From: Martinezella lusitana
Lineage (GTDB): Bacteria > Pseudomonadota > Alphaproteobacteria > Rhizobiales > Rhizobiaceae
Reading direction: 5' to 3'
NCBI RefSeq assembly: GCF_014207095.1
Contig: NZ_JACHBG010000003.1
Coordinates: forward strand, 62,001 to 126,000
Length of the DNA: 64,000 bases
Of the stretch, positions 8,192-17,444 are shown one piece after another. Both the position numbers and the translations under genes were made by a program. How positions within the stretch are numbered: position 1 is the first letter of the stretch; every line of letters begins with the position of its first letter. Below the pieces are notes generated by a model. That model saw only the letters and a program-made list of their open reading frames with translations, did no database searches and had not been told where the DNA came from.

Positions 8192-9325
8192 ATGGACGGC
8201 GGTTTAGTGGATTCGCGGACGTCAAAACTGACGATCGACAGCGGTGCTTGCGGTTATCTGACAATCGATCTGACCGCTCTGTGCAGAAATTACGACAAGC
8301 TCTCGTCCATCATTGCGCCGGCGCGTGCCGCAGCCGTCGTCAAGGCGAATTCCTACGGACTCGGAGCGGACCGGGTCTCCAAGACCCTCTATGGACGCGG
8401 GTGCCGTGACTTCTTCGTCGCGCACTTCGTCGAAGCCTTACGGCTGCGCCCGCATCTGCCGCGCGATGCATCGATCTTCGTGCTGAATGGCCTGCTGCCA
8501 GGCAACGAAATCGCCTGTGCGGAAGGCGGCTTCATTCCCGTCGTCAATTCCCTGGAACAACTACGACTGTGGTCAGAAACCGCCCGCTCGCTGCAGCGCA
8601 AGCTCCCCGCTGTTCTGCAGTTCGATACCGGCATGTCGCGGCTCGGCATTCCTCCGGAAGACAGAGCTGCCGTCGTAGCCCATCTTGAGGCCACCAGCCA
8701 TCTCGACATCCTGTTCATCATGAGCCATCTGGCGTCCGCAGACGAGACCGACAGCGTTCAGAACGGCGATCAGCTTGCCGAGATGCGTCGCGTTGCCGAA
8801 GAGTTTGAGGGCTATGATCTCTCCTTCGCCAATTCCGGCGGCATCTTCCTCGGCGGTGATTTTCACGGCGTGTTGGCACGGCCAGGTATCGCGCTTTATG
8901 GCGGCGCCCCGACCGGCGGCGTAGCCAATCCGATGGAACCCGTCGTGCGGCTCGATGTCGCCGTCGTTCAGACACGAACCGTTCCGGCCGGCGCTCGGGT
9001 CGGCTATGGCGGCGTGTACGTGACGAAGATGGAAACCCGGCTTGCAACGGTCGCCGCCGGCTACGCCGACGGTCTTCCCCGCAGCCTCAGTGACCGCGGT
9101 TCGGTCTATTACAACGGCGTGCGGCTACCGATCGTCGGCCGTGTGTCGATGGACAGTATGACAATCGATATCAGCGCCTTGCCCGAAGGAACCCTGTCGT
9201 TGGGTAGCCTGGTGGAAGTTTTGGGAGACCATCAAACGATCGATGATCTCGCCCGGGACGCCGGCTTGATTTCCTACGAAATCCTAACCAGTCTCGGCGA
9301 TCGCTACACCAGGCAATACCGCTGA
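8192..9325 (+). CDS. dadX: Alanine racemase, catabolic type
   Basis: PLP-dependent interconversion of L- and D-alanine in the cytosol. The 377-residue protein has the PLP lysine in [12 protein letters not shown] (K51), [20 protein letters not shown], and [10 protein letters not shown] carrying the catalytic tyrosine. The C-terminal beta domain contains [12 protein letters not shown]. The ATG at 8192 follows GAGGG with 5-nt spacing; an in-frame GTG at 8186 is the alternative. Because it is followed after 31 bp by D-amino acid dehydrogenase and faces an Lrp-type regulator, it is better read as the catabolic DadX than as the cell-wall Alr, although the enzyme class is the same. Confidence 0.9.
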   Translation: MDGGLVDSRTSKLTIDSGACGYLTIDLTALCRNYDKLSSIIAPARAAAVVKANSYGLGADRVSKTLYGRGCRDFFVAHFVEALRLRPHLPRDASIFVLNGLLPGNEIACAEGGFIPVVNSLEQLRLWSETARSLQRKLPAVLQFDTGMSRLGIPPEDRAAVVAHLEATSHLDILFIMSHLASADETDSVQNGDQLAEMRRVAEEFEGYDLSFANSGGIFLGGDFHGVLARPGIALYGGAPTGGVANPMEPVVRLDVAVVQTRTVPAGARVGYGGVYVTKMETRLATVAAGYADGLPRSLSDRGSVYYNGVRLPIVGRVSMDSMTIDISALPEGTLSLGSLVEVLGDHQTIDDLARDAGLISYEILTSLGDRYTRQYR

Positions 9326-9356
9326 CCTTCCCATTGCTCAATTCACTGAGGACATC

Positions 9357-10607
9357 ATGAAAGTCGTCGTTCTGGGGGCCGGCATCGTCGGCGTCACATC
9401 TGCCTATCAGCTCGCCAAGGCAGGCCACGAGGTTACGGTCATCGACCGGCAGCAGGGGCCGGCGCTGGAAACGAGTTTCGCCAATGCGGGTGAAGTCTCC
9501 TTCGGCTATTGCTCGCCATGGGCCGCACCCGGTATTCCAATGAAAGCGGTCAAGTGGCTGTTCATGCATCACGCACCGCTCATCCTTCGCCCCAAGGTCG
9601 ATGGCGCGATGCTGTCCTGGCTCGTGAAGATGCTGTCGAACTGCACGTCGGAGCGCTACGCGATCAACAAGAGCCGGATGCTGCGTCTTGCCGATTATAG
9701 CCGCACCTCGCTCGCCCAAATGCGTGAGGAAACCGGCATAGCCTATGACGAGCGCATGCAGGGCACGCTGCAGCTTTTCCGTACGCAACAGCAGCTCGAT
9801 GCCTCCGCCAAGGACGTCAAGGCCCTGGCCGCCGACGGCATTCCCTATGAAGTGCTCGATCCCGGGGGATGCATCCGCGTCGAACCGGCCTTGCGGCATG
9901 TTCGCGAAAAGATCGTTGGCGGCCTGCTGACGCCGAAGGACGAGACCGGCGACTGCTTCAAGTTCACCAATGCGCTTGCCGCCAAGGCGGTCGAACTCGG
10001 CGTGCGCTTCCAGTATGGGACCACCATCAAGGGGCTCGACGTACAGGGTGGTCAGGTTCGCGGCGTCGTGACAGATCGCGGTCGTGTGGATGGGGACGCC
10101 GTTGTCGTCGCGCTCGGCAGCTACTCGCCGATCATGCTCAGGCCCCTCGGCATCAAGCTGTCGGTCTATCCGGTCAAGGGCTACTCGCTGACGATCCCGA
10201 TCACCGATCCCTCGCGTTCGCCGGAATCGACCGTGATGGACGAAACCTACAAGATCGCCATCACGCGTCTGGGCGATCGCATTCGCGTTGGCGGCATGGC
10301 TGAAATCTCGGGCTATACCAATGATCTCGGCCTTGCGCGGCGGCAGACGCTCGAACATTCCGTGACCGATCTCTTCCCCGGCGGCGACGTCGCCAAGGCA
10401 TCCTTCTGGTCTGGTCTGCGGCCAATGACACCGGATGGTACGCCGGTCATCGGACCGACGAAGGTCAAGGGCCTGTTCCTCAACACCGGACACGGCACGC
10501 TGGGATGGACGATGAGTTCCGGTTCGGCACGCGTGATCAGCGATCTCGTCAGCGGCCGCAAGCCTGACATCGACGCGACGGACCTTGCGATCAGCCGCTA
10601 CGCCTGA
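9357..10607 (+). CDS. dadA: D-amino acid dehydrogenase small subunit
   Basis: FAD-dependent oxidation of D-alanine and other D-amino acids to 2-oxo acids, passing electrons to the membrane quinone pool. The 416-residue protein begins with the dinucleotide-binding fold [20 protein letters not shown] (GxGxxG at residues 7-12) followed by an acidic ribose-binding position (VIDRQ). The DAO-type C-terminus has [14 protein letters not shown] and [18 protein letters not shown] stands before the ATG. Second gene of the dadXA operon: racemase makes D-alanine, DadA turns it into pyruvate, allowing growth on L-alanine. The operon ends at a strong hairpin. Confidence 0.94.
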   Translation: MKVVVLGAGIVGVTSAYQLAKAGHEVTVIDRQQGPALETSFANAGEVSFGYCSPWAAPGIPMKAVKWLFMHHAPLILRPKVDGAMLSWLVKMLSNCTSERYAINKSRMLRLADYSRTSLAQMREETGIAYDERMQGTLQLFRTQQQLDASAKDVKALAADGIPYEVLDPGGCIRVEPALRHVREKIVGGLLTPKDETGDCFKFTNALAAKAVELGVRFQYGTTIKGLDVQGGQVRGVVTDRGRVDGDAVVVALGSYSPIMLRPLGIKLSVYPVKGYSLTIPITDPSRSPESTVMDETYKIAITRLGDRIRVGGMAEISGYTNDLGLARRQTLEHSVTDLFPGGDVAKASFWSGLRPMTPDGTPVIGPTKVKGLFLNTGHGTLGWTMSSGSARVISDLVSGRKPDIDATDLAISRYA

Positions 10608-10635
10608 TCCGATTTCTCTGCGCAATTGTCCAAAC

Positions 10636-10680
10636 AATTGAGGCGGTGTTCTTCACGGACACCGCCTCAATTTCTTTAAT
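10636..10680. terminator. Bidirectional Rho-independent terminator after dadA
   Basis: A perfect 14-bp stem, AATTGAGGCGGTGT at 10636-10649 and ACACCGCCTCAATT at 10659-10672, with a 9-nt loop. TCTTTAATT follows on the plus strand and an A/T-rich CAATTG flank lies on the other side. It sits between convergent dadA and the MFS gene and can serve both. Confidence 0.85.
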
Positions 10681-10718
10681 TGTGGACCTGGCGCACTCGT
10701 GGCAGGCCAGCCTTGTGA

Positions 10719-11915
10719 TCAATGCCTCGGAATACGCGGCAGGAAGATCGTAAACAGGCCGAGTAGAGGCAGATACGAGCAGATCGTGTAGACGAAGGCG
10801 ATGCCGTGCGTGTCGGCGAAGTCTCCGAGCGCTGCCGCGCCGAGACCGCCGGCCCCGAAGGCAAAACCGAAGAAGATGCCGCCGATCAATCCAACCCGGC
10901 CGGGGATCAATTCCTGCGCGAATACGACGATCGCGGGGAATGCCGAGGCAAAGACCAAGCCGATTATGACAGTCAGGACGCAAGTCCAGAACAGATCGGC
11001 GTAGGGCATCAGCAGCGCAAAAGGAATAACGCCGAGGATCGAGAACCAGATCACGAAGCGCGCACCCAGACGGTCGCCGACCGGCCCACCCATGATCGTT
11101 CCGGCAGCGACCGAACCCAAAAACAGGAACAGCATCAGCTGGGCATCGCGAACATCGAGATGGAACTTGTCGATGACATAGAAGGTGAAATAGCTCGAGA
11201 TGCTCGCCATGTAGACGTTCTTTGTCGCTGTCAGCAGAATGAGGATGGCAAGCGCCCACATCGCCTTGTTACGGGCGATCGGCAAGGTGCGGTTGGGCAC
11301 GGGACGGCTTGCCTGCTGGCGGCGGTGATTGACGTACCAGGTTCCGACCCAGCTCAGAACAATGAAACCGATGACGGCAAGCACCGAAAGCCAGGCAACG
11401 CTCTTCTGGCCATGCTGCAGGACGAAGAATGCCGCGATCAACGGGCCGATTGCCGAGCCGGCATTGCCGCCGAGCTGGAACAGCGATTGCGCGAGACCAT
11501 GACGGCCGCCGGAGGCCAGGCGCGCGACGCGGGACGCTTCCGGATGGAAGACGGCCGAGCCGAAGCCGATCAGGCAGGCAGCGCCGAGCAGCATGGTGAA
11601 GCTTCCGGCATAGCCGAGAAGCAACAGACCCAGGAATGTGCTGACCATGCCCACAGGCAGCGAATAGGGCATGGGCCATTTATCGGTGACGATCCCGACT
11701 ACCGGCTGAAGCAGTGAAGCGGTAATCTGGAACATCATCGTCAGCAGCCCGATCTGCACGAAATCGAGCGCGTAATTTTCCCTGAACATCGGATAGAGCG
11801 ACGACAGCAGCGATTGCATGATGTCATTCAGCAGATGACAGGTGCTGACGGCAATGACGACCGAGAGCGTCGTCTTCTCGAAGCGGGTCTGCGCACCCGA
11901 AAACGCGGCAACCAT
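10719..11915 (-). CDS. fsr: MFS exporter, fosmidomycin-resistance (Fsr) family
   Basis: A 398-residue major facilitator protein with about 12 membrane helices. Motifs of the Fsr branch are visible: HLLNDIMQSLLSSLYPMF in helix 1, the loop GIVTDKWPMPYSLPVGM between helices 2 and 3, GFGSAVFHPEASRVAR, which is diagnostic for Fsr, and GPVGDRLGARFVIWFS between helices 8 and 9. The start at 11915 follows GGAAGGAA; the open frame extends 12 residues further without a better site. Fsr of E. coli exports fosmidomycin; other members export unknown toxic compounds. The divergent AraC/cupin regulator probably controls it. The natural substrate is unknown. Confidence 0.88.
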   Translation of the reverse strand: MVAAFSGAQTRFEKTTLSVVIAVSTCHLLNDIMQSLLSSLYPMFRENYALDFVQIGLLTMMFQITASLLQPVVGIVTDKWPMPYSLPVGMVSTFLGLLLLGYAGSFTMLLGAACLIGFGSAVFHPEASRVARLASGGRHGLAQSLFQLGGNAGSAIGPLIAAFFVLQHGQKSVAWLSVLAVIGFIVLSWVGTWYVNHRRQQASRPVPNRTLPIARNKAMWALAILILLTATKNVYMASISSYFTFYVIDKFHLDVRDAQLMLFLFLGSVAAGTIMGGPVGDRLGARFVIWFSILGVIPFALLMPYADLFWTCVLTVIIGLVFASAFPAIVVFAQELIPGRVGLIGGIFFGFAFGAGGLGAAALGDFADTHGIAFVYTICSYLPLLGLFTIFLPRIPRH

Positions 11916-12002
11916 GCGAATTCCTTCCAGCGCCGGCCTCCCGCCGGCCAAATCGTTTGATCCGCCTTTTACACGGCTTGCGAGTGACCTTCTTTCGTGT
12001 TT

Positions 12003-12029
12003 TGGTCCAATAGTTTCTCGATTGGGCCA
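12003..12029. promoter_or_regulatory. Candidate operator overlapping the AraC-type gene's leader
   Basis: An inverted repeat, TGGTCCAAT (12003-12011) and ATTGGGCCA (12021-12029), matches at 8 of 9 positions around a 9-nt spacer and ends 2 nt before the ATG of the AraC-type gene. It lies in the 116-bp divergent region with fsr. Position suggests autoregulation of the AraC-type protein; binding is inference. Confidence 0.45.
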
Positions 12030-12031
12030 TT

Positions 12032-12907
12032 ATGGAAAAGCTGTCGAAACAATTGCTGGCAACCCTCGACGACGTGCATGTCCAGAGCATGCGCTGGATG
12101 GAGGAATCGGACGCGGATGTGCTCGTCCACAGCGCCGAGCCGCCGCAGGGCTACACGGTTCCGTGGCATCATCATCGCCGAACGCAACTGCTTTGTATTT
12201 TCTCCGGCGTTGCCCTGATCATGACAGCAAGGGGCCGGTGGATGGTTCCGCCGGGGCACGCCCTCTTCATCCCTGTCGGGCTGGAACATTCCATCGAGAT
12301 CCTGAGCGATGTCAGCATGAAATCCGTCTATGTCGCTCCGCGCGGCCAGACGCAGAAAGACGAGGTTCCGCGCGTCGTCGAGGTGACGGATCTTGCCCGG
12401 AGCCTGCTGCTGGAAGCGATCCGGCTGCGGGAGGCGCCGGTGAGCCATCGCAAGGCCAAGTTGGTGCTGTCGCTGCTTGTCGAGGAGATCACCACCTTGC
12501 CGGAGCGCCCGCTCGGCCTGCCCTTCCCTTCCGATCGTCGGCTGACCGCGCTTTGCCGCGACTATCTCGCCAACCCTTCGCCCAATGCCAGGCTGGACGA
12601 CTGGGCCGAGAAGCTCGCGATGAGCCGGCGGACTTTCACCCGACAGTTCCGCAAGGAAACCGGTATCAGCTTCACCACCTGGCGCCAGCAGGCAAGCGTT
12701 TTTGCCTGCCTGCCCCGATTGGCCGGAGGCGTTCCCGTGACCAATGTCGCACTTGAAGCGGGCTATGAAAGCGTTGCGGCTTTCACCACCATGTTCCGGC
12801 GCATGCTTGGCGCTTCGCCGCGTGCCTACACGATCAACCGCTGGGCCTTCGAGCGACAGGCCTACAGCATCGGCCCGAAAATCGGATACGATTTTCGGAA
12901 AGCCTGA
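12032..12907 (+). CDS. AraC-family regulator with N-terminal cupin domain
   Basis: A 291-residue transcription regulator. The N-terminal cupin covers about residues 30-115 (VPWHHHRRTQLLCIFSG, then VPPGHALFIPVGLEHSIEI), with histidines that could bind metal or ligand. The C-terminal AraC domain has two helix-turn-helix units, LDDWAEKLAMSRRTFTRQFR and VPVTNVALEAGYESVAAFTT, ending in FRRMLGASPRAY. It is divergent from fsr and the likely regulator of that exporter. Shine-Dalgarno support is weak, and an inverted repeat occupies the leader right up to the ATG. The ligand is unknown. Confidence 0.87.
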   Translation: MEKLSKQLLATLDDVHVQSMRWMEESDADVLVHSAEPPQGYTVPWHHHRRTQLLCIFSGVALIMTARGRWMVPPGHALFIPVGLEHSIEILSDVSMKSVYVAPRGQTQKDEVPRVVEVTDLARSLLLEAIRLREAPVSHRKAKLVLSLLVEEITTLPERPLGLPFPSDRRLTALCRDYLANPSPNARLDDWAEKLAMSRRTFTRQFRKETGISFTTWRQQASVFACLPRLAGGVPVTNVALEAGYESVAAFTTMFRRMLGASPRAYTINRWAFERQAYSIGPKIGYDFRKA

Positions 12908-12911
12908 TGCG

Positions 12912-12967
12912 TAGAATAAAAGAGATAGAGCGACCCTTGTGCTTCCGAAAGGAAGCACGGCGCTCTA
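12912..12967. repeat. Partial rhizobial palindromic repeat element
   Basis: GTAGAATAAAAGAGATAGAGCG is followed by a stem of GTGCTTCC, GAAA loop and GGAAGCAC (12939-12958), and an outer stem TAGAGCG (12926-12932) with CGCTCTA (12961-12967). This resembles part of the dispersed palindromic intergenic repeats known from Rhizobium genomes. It may also act as terminator for the AraC-type gene. Confidence 0.5.
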
Positions 12968-13050
12968 GGTCAGCGCGCCCGATCTCACAGCCAGACCCTT
13001 GAAACGGGCTGCCTCTTCCGGCAAACAGCGCTGAACACGAGGACCAGCAC

Positions 13051-13827
13051 ATGCGGCACATTCATATCGTCGGTATCGGCACCGGAAATCCCGAGCATGT
13101 GACTGTGCAGGCGATCAATGCGCTGAATGCCGCCAACGTCATCTTTATCCCCAGCAAGGGCGCAGCGAAGGCTGAACTCGCCGATGTCCGCAAAGATATC
13201 TGCGAACGTTACGTCACCAACAATGCGGTCCGTTTTATCGGCTATGACGTGCCATCGCGCCGCACGGCCGACCGCAGCTACGTCCAAGGCGTCGATGAAT
13301 GGCATGAAGAGATTTCAGCCATCTACGAGCGGCTTTTCCTTGACCATCTGCCCGACAACGAAAGCGCAGCCTTCCTGGTATGGGGCGACCCCAGCCTTTA
13401 CGACAGCACGTTGCGCATCATCGAGCGCGTTGTCGCGCGCCGCAAGGTCGCGCTCGACTACAACATCATCCCCGGCATCACCAGTATCCAGGCACTGACC
13501 GCAAGCCACCGCATCCCCCTCAATCTCGTCGGGAAACCGGTGCAGGTCACCACTGGACGCAGGCTCGCAGAGAGCTTTCCGGGCGTCGCGGAAACAGCCG
13601 TCGTCATGCTCGACGGCGAGCAGGCCTTCAGCAAGATCGACGATCCGGACGCCTATATCTATTGGGGAGCCTATCTCGGCACGAAGGACGAGATTATCAT
13701 AGCCGGCAGGCTCGCCGATGTTTCCGAGCGCATCGTCTCGACACGGGAGGAAGCGCGAGAGAGACACGGCTGGATCATGGACATCTACCTGCTGCGCAAG
13801 GGTCGGGATTTCGACGATCGGACATGA
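13051..13827 (+). CDS. cobF: Precorrin-6A synthase (deacetylating)
   Basis: SAM-dependent C-1 methyltransferase of aerobic cobalamin synthesis: converts precorrin-5 to precorrin-6A with release of acetate. It is 258 residues, the usual CobF length. The N-terminal SAM/tetrapyrrole methylase motif is IVGIGTGNPEHVTVQAINAL, the loop LVWGDPSLYDSTLRII, and IIPGITSIQALTASHRIPLN. CobF is longer and distinct from CobI, CobJ and CobM. AGGA stands 8 nt before the ATG. First gene of the cob cluster, 59 bp before cobG. No cobalamin riboswitch is recognisable in the 143-bp leader. Confidence 0.95.
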   Translation: MRHIHIVGIGTGNPEHVTVQAINALNAANVIFIPSKGAAKAELADVRKDICERYVTNNAVRFIGYDVPSRRTADRSYVQGVDEWHEEISAIYERLFLDHLPDNESAAFLVWGDPSLYDSTLRIIERVVARRKVALDYNIIPGITSIQALTASHRIPLNLVGKPVQVTTGRRLAESFPGVAETAVVMLDGEQAFSKIDDPDAYIYWGAYLGTKDEIIIAGRLADVSERIVSTREEARERHGWIMDIYLLRKGRDFDDRT

Positions 13828-13886
13828 ACCGTGGCTGAGCCAAATCATTTGCCCGCCGATCCGGTTTATGCAAGGAAGTGTCCCCT

Positions 13887-15317
13887 ATGAAGGGCAATCT
13901 CTTGGTTGCGGCCAACGGACAGATGATGGACGAACCCGCGTGCTTCTCGCAAGAGCCAGCCGAAGGCTTCGTCGACGCCTCACCACTAGCGCCCATGGTC
14001 CGCGGCGCCTGCCCGTCGCTCAGCGATCCGATGCAAACAGGCGATGGTCTGCTCGTCCGGCTGCGACCGGCGACGCCGGGGTTGACGGTTGCACAGTTCC
14101 GCGCGCTGGCGGAAGCCGCCGAAACCCATGGCAACGGCCTGATCGAGATCACGGCGCGTGGCAATCTGCAACTGCGCGGCTTGACCCGGCAGACCGTTGG
14201 GGCGCTTGCCGTCGACATAGATCGCGCCGGCATTGCCGTGGAAAGCGGCGTGGTCATCGAGACGCCGCCTCTTAGCGGCCTGGATCCATCCGAAATTGGG
14301 GCTGCCCGTACGCTTGCAAAGCAACTGCGGCAAGCCATTGAAGGCCTTTCCCCCAAACCGCTGCTGGCGGCGAAGCTCGCAATCGTCATCGATGACGGCG
14401 GCCAGCTCACTCTTGACGAGCTGACCGCGGATATCAGGCTGAAGGCGACACAATCCGACGATGGCACAGACTATCTCTGGATGCTGTCGATCGCTGGAAC
14501 GACGGCTACGGCAACGCCGCTTGCCATATTGCCGAGCGACCAGGCGATTGCCGGTGTGGTCATGTTGCTGAAGCGATTGAGCCTGCTAGGCCCCCGCGCC
14601 CGCGGCCGCGACCTTGATACAGAGGAGCTGCCACGGCTTTTTCCGGAAGTCCGCATCCATGCCCAAGCGGCAGCGGCGCCCACCACCACCCCGATCGGGA
14701 TCATCTCGCTCGCGACGGGCGGTTTTGCGCTCGGATTGCGCCCTTCCTTCGGACAGATCCACGCGCGGGATCTCGCCCGCTTTTTTGCCGCTGCCGAAGA
14801 GAGCGGCGTCAATGAAATCCGAACCGGGCCGGAACACAGCATTCTGTTGCTTGGCCCTGTCGCCGACAAACTTGAACATCTCCGCCTGGTCGCCGCCTCC
14901 TGCGGCTTCCAGACGCGCAGCGACGATCCCGCCAATCATATCGTCCTATGCTCTGGAGCCGGGGCCTGTGCATCAGCGCAATACGCGACCAAACAGGCCG
15001 CCGCTGATTGCGTCGATGTCGCTCCCGAATTGCTTGACGGTTCGTTCAAACTGCATTTGTCCGGTTGCCCGAAGGGGTGCGCGCATCCTTCTCCGGCAGC
15101 GCTCACCATCGTTGGTGTTCCGACTGGCCACGCAATCGTCCTGAGTGGATCGGCATCGGCCGAACCGGCTGTTCATATCGGCAGGGAAAATCTGAAATCG
15201 ACACTGGCCCGGCTCGGCGAGCTGGTGCGAAACAACAAAGTTGCTGGCGAATCGGCGCGCCAGTGTCTTAAACGGCTCGGCCGGGACGCAATCGCGACGG
15301 CTCTACGACAGGGATAA
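13887..15317 (+). CDS. cobG: Precorrin-3B synthase
   Basis: Oxygen-dependent hydroxylation and gamma-lactone formation turning precorrin-3A into precorrin-3B, marking the aerobic pathway. The 476-residue protein belongs to the nitrite/sulfite reductase fold: RGACPSLSDPMQTGDGLLVR near the N-terminus, then ITARGNLQLRGL. The 4Fe-4S ligands are visible as C355-x5-C361 (CSGAGAC) and C394-x3-C398 (CPKGC). The ATG at 13887 has AAGGAA 9 nt upstream; an in-frame GTG at 13878 is possible. It requires oxygen, consistent with an obligately aerobic rhizobium. Followed by cobH after 2 bp. Confidence 0.95.
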   Translation: MKGNLLVAANGQMMDEPACFSQEPAEGFVDASPLAPMVRGACPSLSDPMQTGDGLLVRLRPATPGLTVAQFRALAEAAETHGNGLIEITARGNLQLRGLTRQTVGALAVDIDRAGIAVESGVVIETPPLSGLDPSEIGAARTLAKQLRQAIEGLSPKPLLAAKLAIVIDDGGQLTLDELTADIRLKATQSDDGTDYLWMLSIAGTTATATPLAILPSDQAIAGVVMLLKRLSLLGPRARGRDLDTEELPRLFPEVRIHAQAAAAPTTTPIGIISLATGGFALGLRPSFGQIHARDLARFFAAAEESGVNEIRTGPEHSILLLGPVADKLEHLRLVAASCGFQTRSDDPANHIVLCSGAGACASAQYATKQAAADCVDVAPELLDGSFKLHLSGCPKGCAHPSPAALTIVGVPTGHAIVLSGSASAEPAVHIGRENLKSTLARLGELVRNNKVAGESARQCLKRLGRDAIATALRQG

Positions 15318-15319
15318 AA

Positions 15320-15952
15320 ATGCCTGACTATGACTATATCCGCGAGGGGCAAGCGATCTACGAACGCTCCTTCGCGATCATCCGCAGCGAAGCCGATCTC
15401 AAGCGCTTTTCCGACGCCGAGGCCGATGTAGCAGTCCGCATGATCCATGCCTGCGGACAGGTGGAAGCCGCACAGCATTTCCATTTTTCGCCCGGCTTCG
15501 TCGCCGCGGCCCGCAAAGCTCTAAGTGATGGCGCGCCCATTCTTTGCGATGCCGAAATGGTTGCCCGTGGCGTCACACGCGCCCGTTTGCCGGCAGCCAA
15601 CGAGGTCATCTGCACTTTGCAGGATCCGCGTACGGCGGAAATCGCAAAGACGATCGGCAATACGCGTTCGGCCGCCGCGATGCATCTCTGGACCGACCGG
15701 CTTGCCGGCGCCGTCGTTGCCATCGGCAATGCGCCGACCGCGCTCTTCCACCTTCTGGAAATGCTGCGCGACGGCGCGCCGAAACCTGCCGCCATCATCG
15801 GCATGCCTGTGGGCTTCGTTGGCGCGGCCGAATCCAAGGACGCGCTTGCCGAGAATTCCTATGGCGTCCCGTTTGCTATCGTACGCGGGAGACTCGGCGG
15901 CAGTCCGATGACGGCAGCTGCCCTCAATGCCTTAGCGAGGCCGGGCCTATGA
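15320..15952 (+). CDS. cobH: Precorrin-8X methylmutase
   Basis: Moves the C-11 methyl group to C-12, forming hydrogenobyrinic acid. It is 210 residues, the normal size. The catalytic histidine is H43 in RMIHACGQVE. Other conserved stretches are PILCDAEMVARGVTR, TRSAAAMHLW, AVVAIGNAPTALFHLLEML and GMPVGFVGAAESK. The stop codon overlaps the cobI start in ATGA, implying translational coupling. Confidence 0.97.
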   Translation: MPDYDYIREGQAIYERSFAIIRSEADLKRFSDAEADVAVRMIHACGQVEAAQHFHFSPGFVAAARKALSDGAPILCDAEMVARGVTRARLPAANEVICTLQDPRTAEIAKTIGNTRSAAAMHLWTDRLAGAVVAIGNAPTALFHLLEMLRDGAPKPAAIIGMPVGFVGAAESKDALAENSYGVPFAIVRGRLGGSPMTAAALNALARPGL

Positions 15953-16683
15953 GCGCGCCTTCTGGACAGCTGATCGGTGTCGGCACCGGTCCCGGCGATC
16001 CGGAACTATTGACGGTCAAGGCCGTCAGGGCTCTGGAACGCGCCGATGTCGTCGCCTATTTCGCCAAGCAGGGCAGAGGCGGTAACGGCAGGGCCATTGT
16101 CGGCGACCTGCTGAGAGTGGACGTGACGTTGCTGCCGCTCTATTATCCGGTTACGACCGAGATCGATAAGGACACGCCGGACTACATCAGCCAGATCGCC
16201 GCCTTCTATGATGCCTCAGCCGAAGCGGTGGCGACGCATCTGCGCGAAGGAAAGACTGTTGCCGTGCTCAGCGAAGGCGACCCGCTCTTCTACGGCTCCT
16301 ATATGCACCTCCATGTGCGCCTTGCCGATCGCTTTCCGACCGAGGTCATTCCGGGGGTAACAGCCATGTCCGGCTGCTGGTCGCTCGCCGGCTTGCCGAT
16401 GGTGCAAGGAGACGACGTGCTCTCCGTCCTGCCGGGAACCATGGCGGAAGCCGAGCTTGCTCGCCGCCTTGGCGACACGCACGCCGCGGTCATCATGAAG
16501 GTCGGCCGCAACCTGCCGAAAATCCGCCGCGCGCTCGATGCGGCCGGCCGACTCGACGAGGCCATTTATGTCGAGCGCGGCACGATGGCAAATGGCGCCA
16601 TGACGCCGCTTGCGAGCCGTGACGATGCCGAGGCGCCGTATTTCTCTCTGGTTCTGGTTCCGGGCTGGGAAGGAAGGCCATGA
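15949..16683 (+). CDS. cobI: Precorrin-2 C20-methyltransferase
   Basis: SAM-dependent methylation of precorrin-2 at C-20, giving precorrin-3A, the substrate of CobG. The 244-residue protein has the methylase motifs LIGVGTGPGDPELLTVKAVR, VAVLSEGDPLFYGSYMHLH, and VIPGVTAMSGCWSLAGLPM. The ATG at 15949 overlaps the cobH stop by four bases; the open frame begins earlier but in a different reading context. The 3' end overlaps the cobJ start in the same ATGA way. Confidence 0.95.
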   Translation: MSAPSGQLIGVGTGPGDPELLTVKAVRALERADVVAYFAKQGRGGNGRAIVGDLLRVDVTLLPLYYPVTTEIDKDTPDYISQIAAFYDASAEAVATHLREGKTVAVLSEGDPLFYGSYMHLHVRLADRFPTEVIPGVTAMSGCWSLAGLPMVQGDDVLSVLPGTMAEAELARRLGDTHAAVIMKVGRNLPKIRRALDAAGRLDEAIYVERGTMANGAMTPLASRDDAEAPYFSLVLVPGWEGRP

Positions 16684-17444
16684 GCGGGCGTCTCTATGTC
16701 ATCGGCACCGGCCCCGGCAATCCCTCGCAGACGACGCCGGAAGCCTTGGCTGCCGTCGCGGATGCCCATGAATTCTACGGTTACGGCCCCTATCTCGACC
16801 GCCTGACGCTGCGCCGCGATCAGATCCGCCAACCGTCCGATAATCGTGAAGAGCTGGATCGCGCCAAGGTGGCGTTGCAGCGAGCCGCAGCTGGCGTCAA
16901 TGTCTGCGTTGTCTCCGGCGGCGATCCCGGCGTCTTTGCCATGGCGGCGGCCGTTTGTGAGGCGATCGATCACGGTCCGGCGGAATGGCGCGCAATCGAT
17001 CTCATCGTGGTGCCCGGCATCACGGCCATGCTGGCAGTCGCTGCCCGCATCGGCGCCCCCCTTGGGCATGATTTCTGTGCGATCTCGCTGTCGGACAATC
17101 TGAAGCCCTGGCCGCTCATCGAAAGCCGGCTTCGTGCCGTTGCCAAGGCCGGCTTCGTCATCGCGCTCTATAACCCCATCAGCAAGGCGCGGCCCTGGCA
17201 GCTCGGCAGAGCTTTCGAAATCGTCCGCGATATTTTGCCAGCGGACACGCCGGTCATTTTCGGGCGGGCCGCGGGCCGGCCGGATGAGCGCATGACGGTT
17301 GCGCGGCTTGGCGATGCCCAGGCCTCGCAGGCCGATATGGCGACCTGTGTCATCATCGGCTCGACCGAGACGCGCATCGTCGCCCGCGAAGGTCGTCCGG
17401 ATCTGGTCTATACGCCACGTTTCATCAGGGAAGAGACGAAATGA
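16680..17444 (+). CDS. cobJ: Precorrin-3B C17-methyltransferase
   Basis: Methylates C-17 and contracts the ring of precorrin-3B to give precorrin-4. The 254-residue protein has VIGTGPGNPSQTTPEALAAV at the N-terminus, FYGYGPYLDRL, which is typical of CobJ/CbiH, VVSGGDPGVFAMAAAVCEAI, VVPGITAMLAVAARIGAPLG, and CAISLSDNLKPW. It starts inside the cobI stop (ATGA). Its last 37 bp overlap the 3' end of the oppositely transcribed cobK. Confidence 0.96.
   Translation: MSGRLYVIGTGPGNPSQTTPEALAAVADAHEFYGYGPYLDRLTLRRDQIRQPSDNREELDRAKVALQRAAAGVNVCVVSGGDPGVFAMAAAVCEAIDHGPAEWRAIDLIVVPGITAMLAVAARIGAPLGHDFCAISLSDNLKPWPLIESRLRAVAKAGFVIALYNPISKARPWQLGRAFEIVRDILPADTPVIFGRAAGRPDERMTVARLGDAQASQADMATCVIIGSTETRIVAREGRPDLVYTPRFIREETK

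Noticed and set aside
9171..10637. 488-residue open frame on the minus strand opposite dadA
   Set aside because: Exact shadow of dadX/dadA, arginine- and glycine-rich with no domain; the plus-strand genes are unmistakable.
12908..13050. Possible cobalamin riboswitch in front of cobF
   Set aside because: Looked for a B12-box and the conserved core; only a short repeat hairpin and AGCCAGACCC are present, the leader is too short, and the conserved core is missing.
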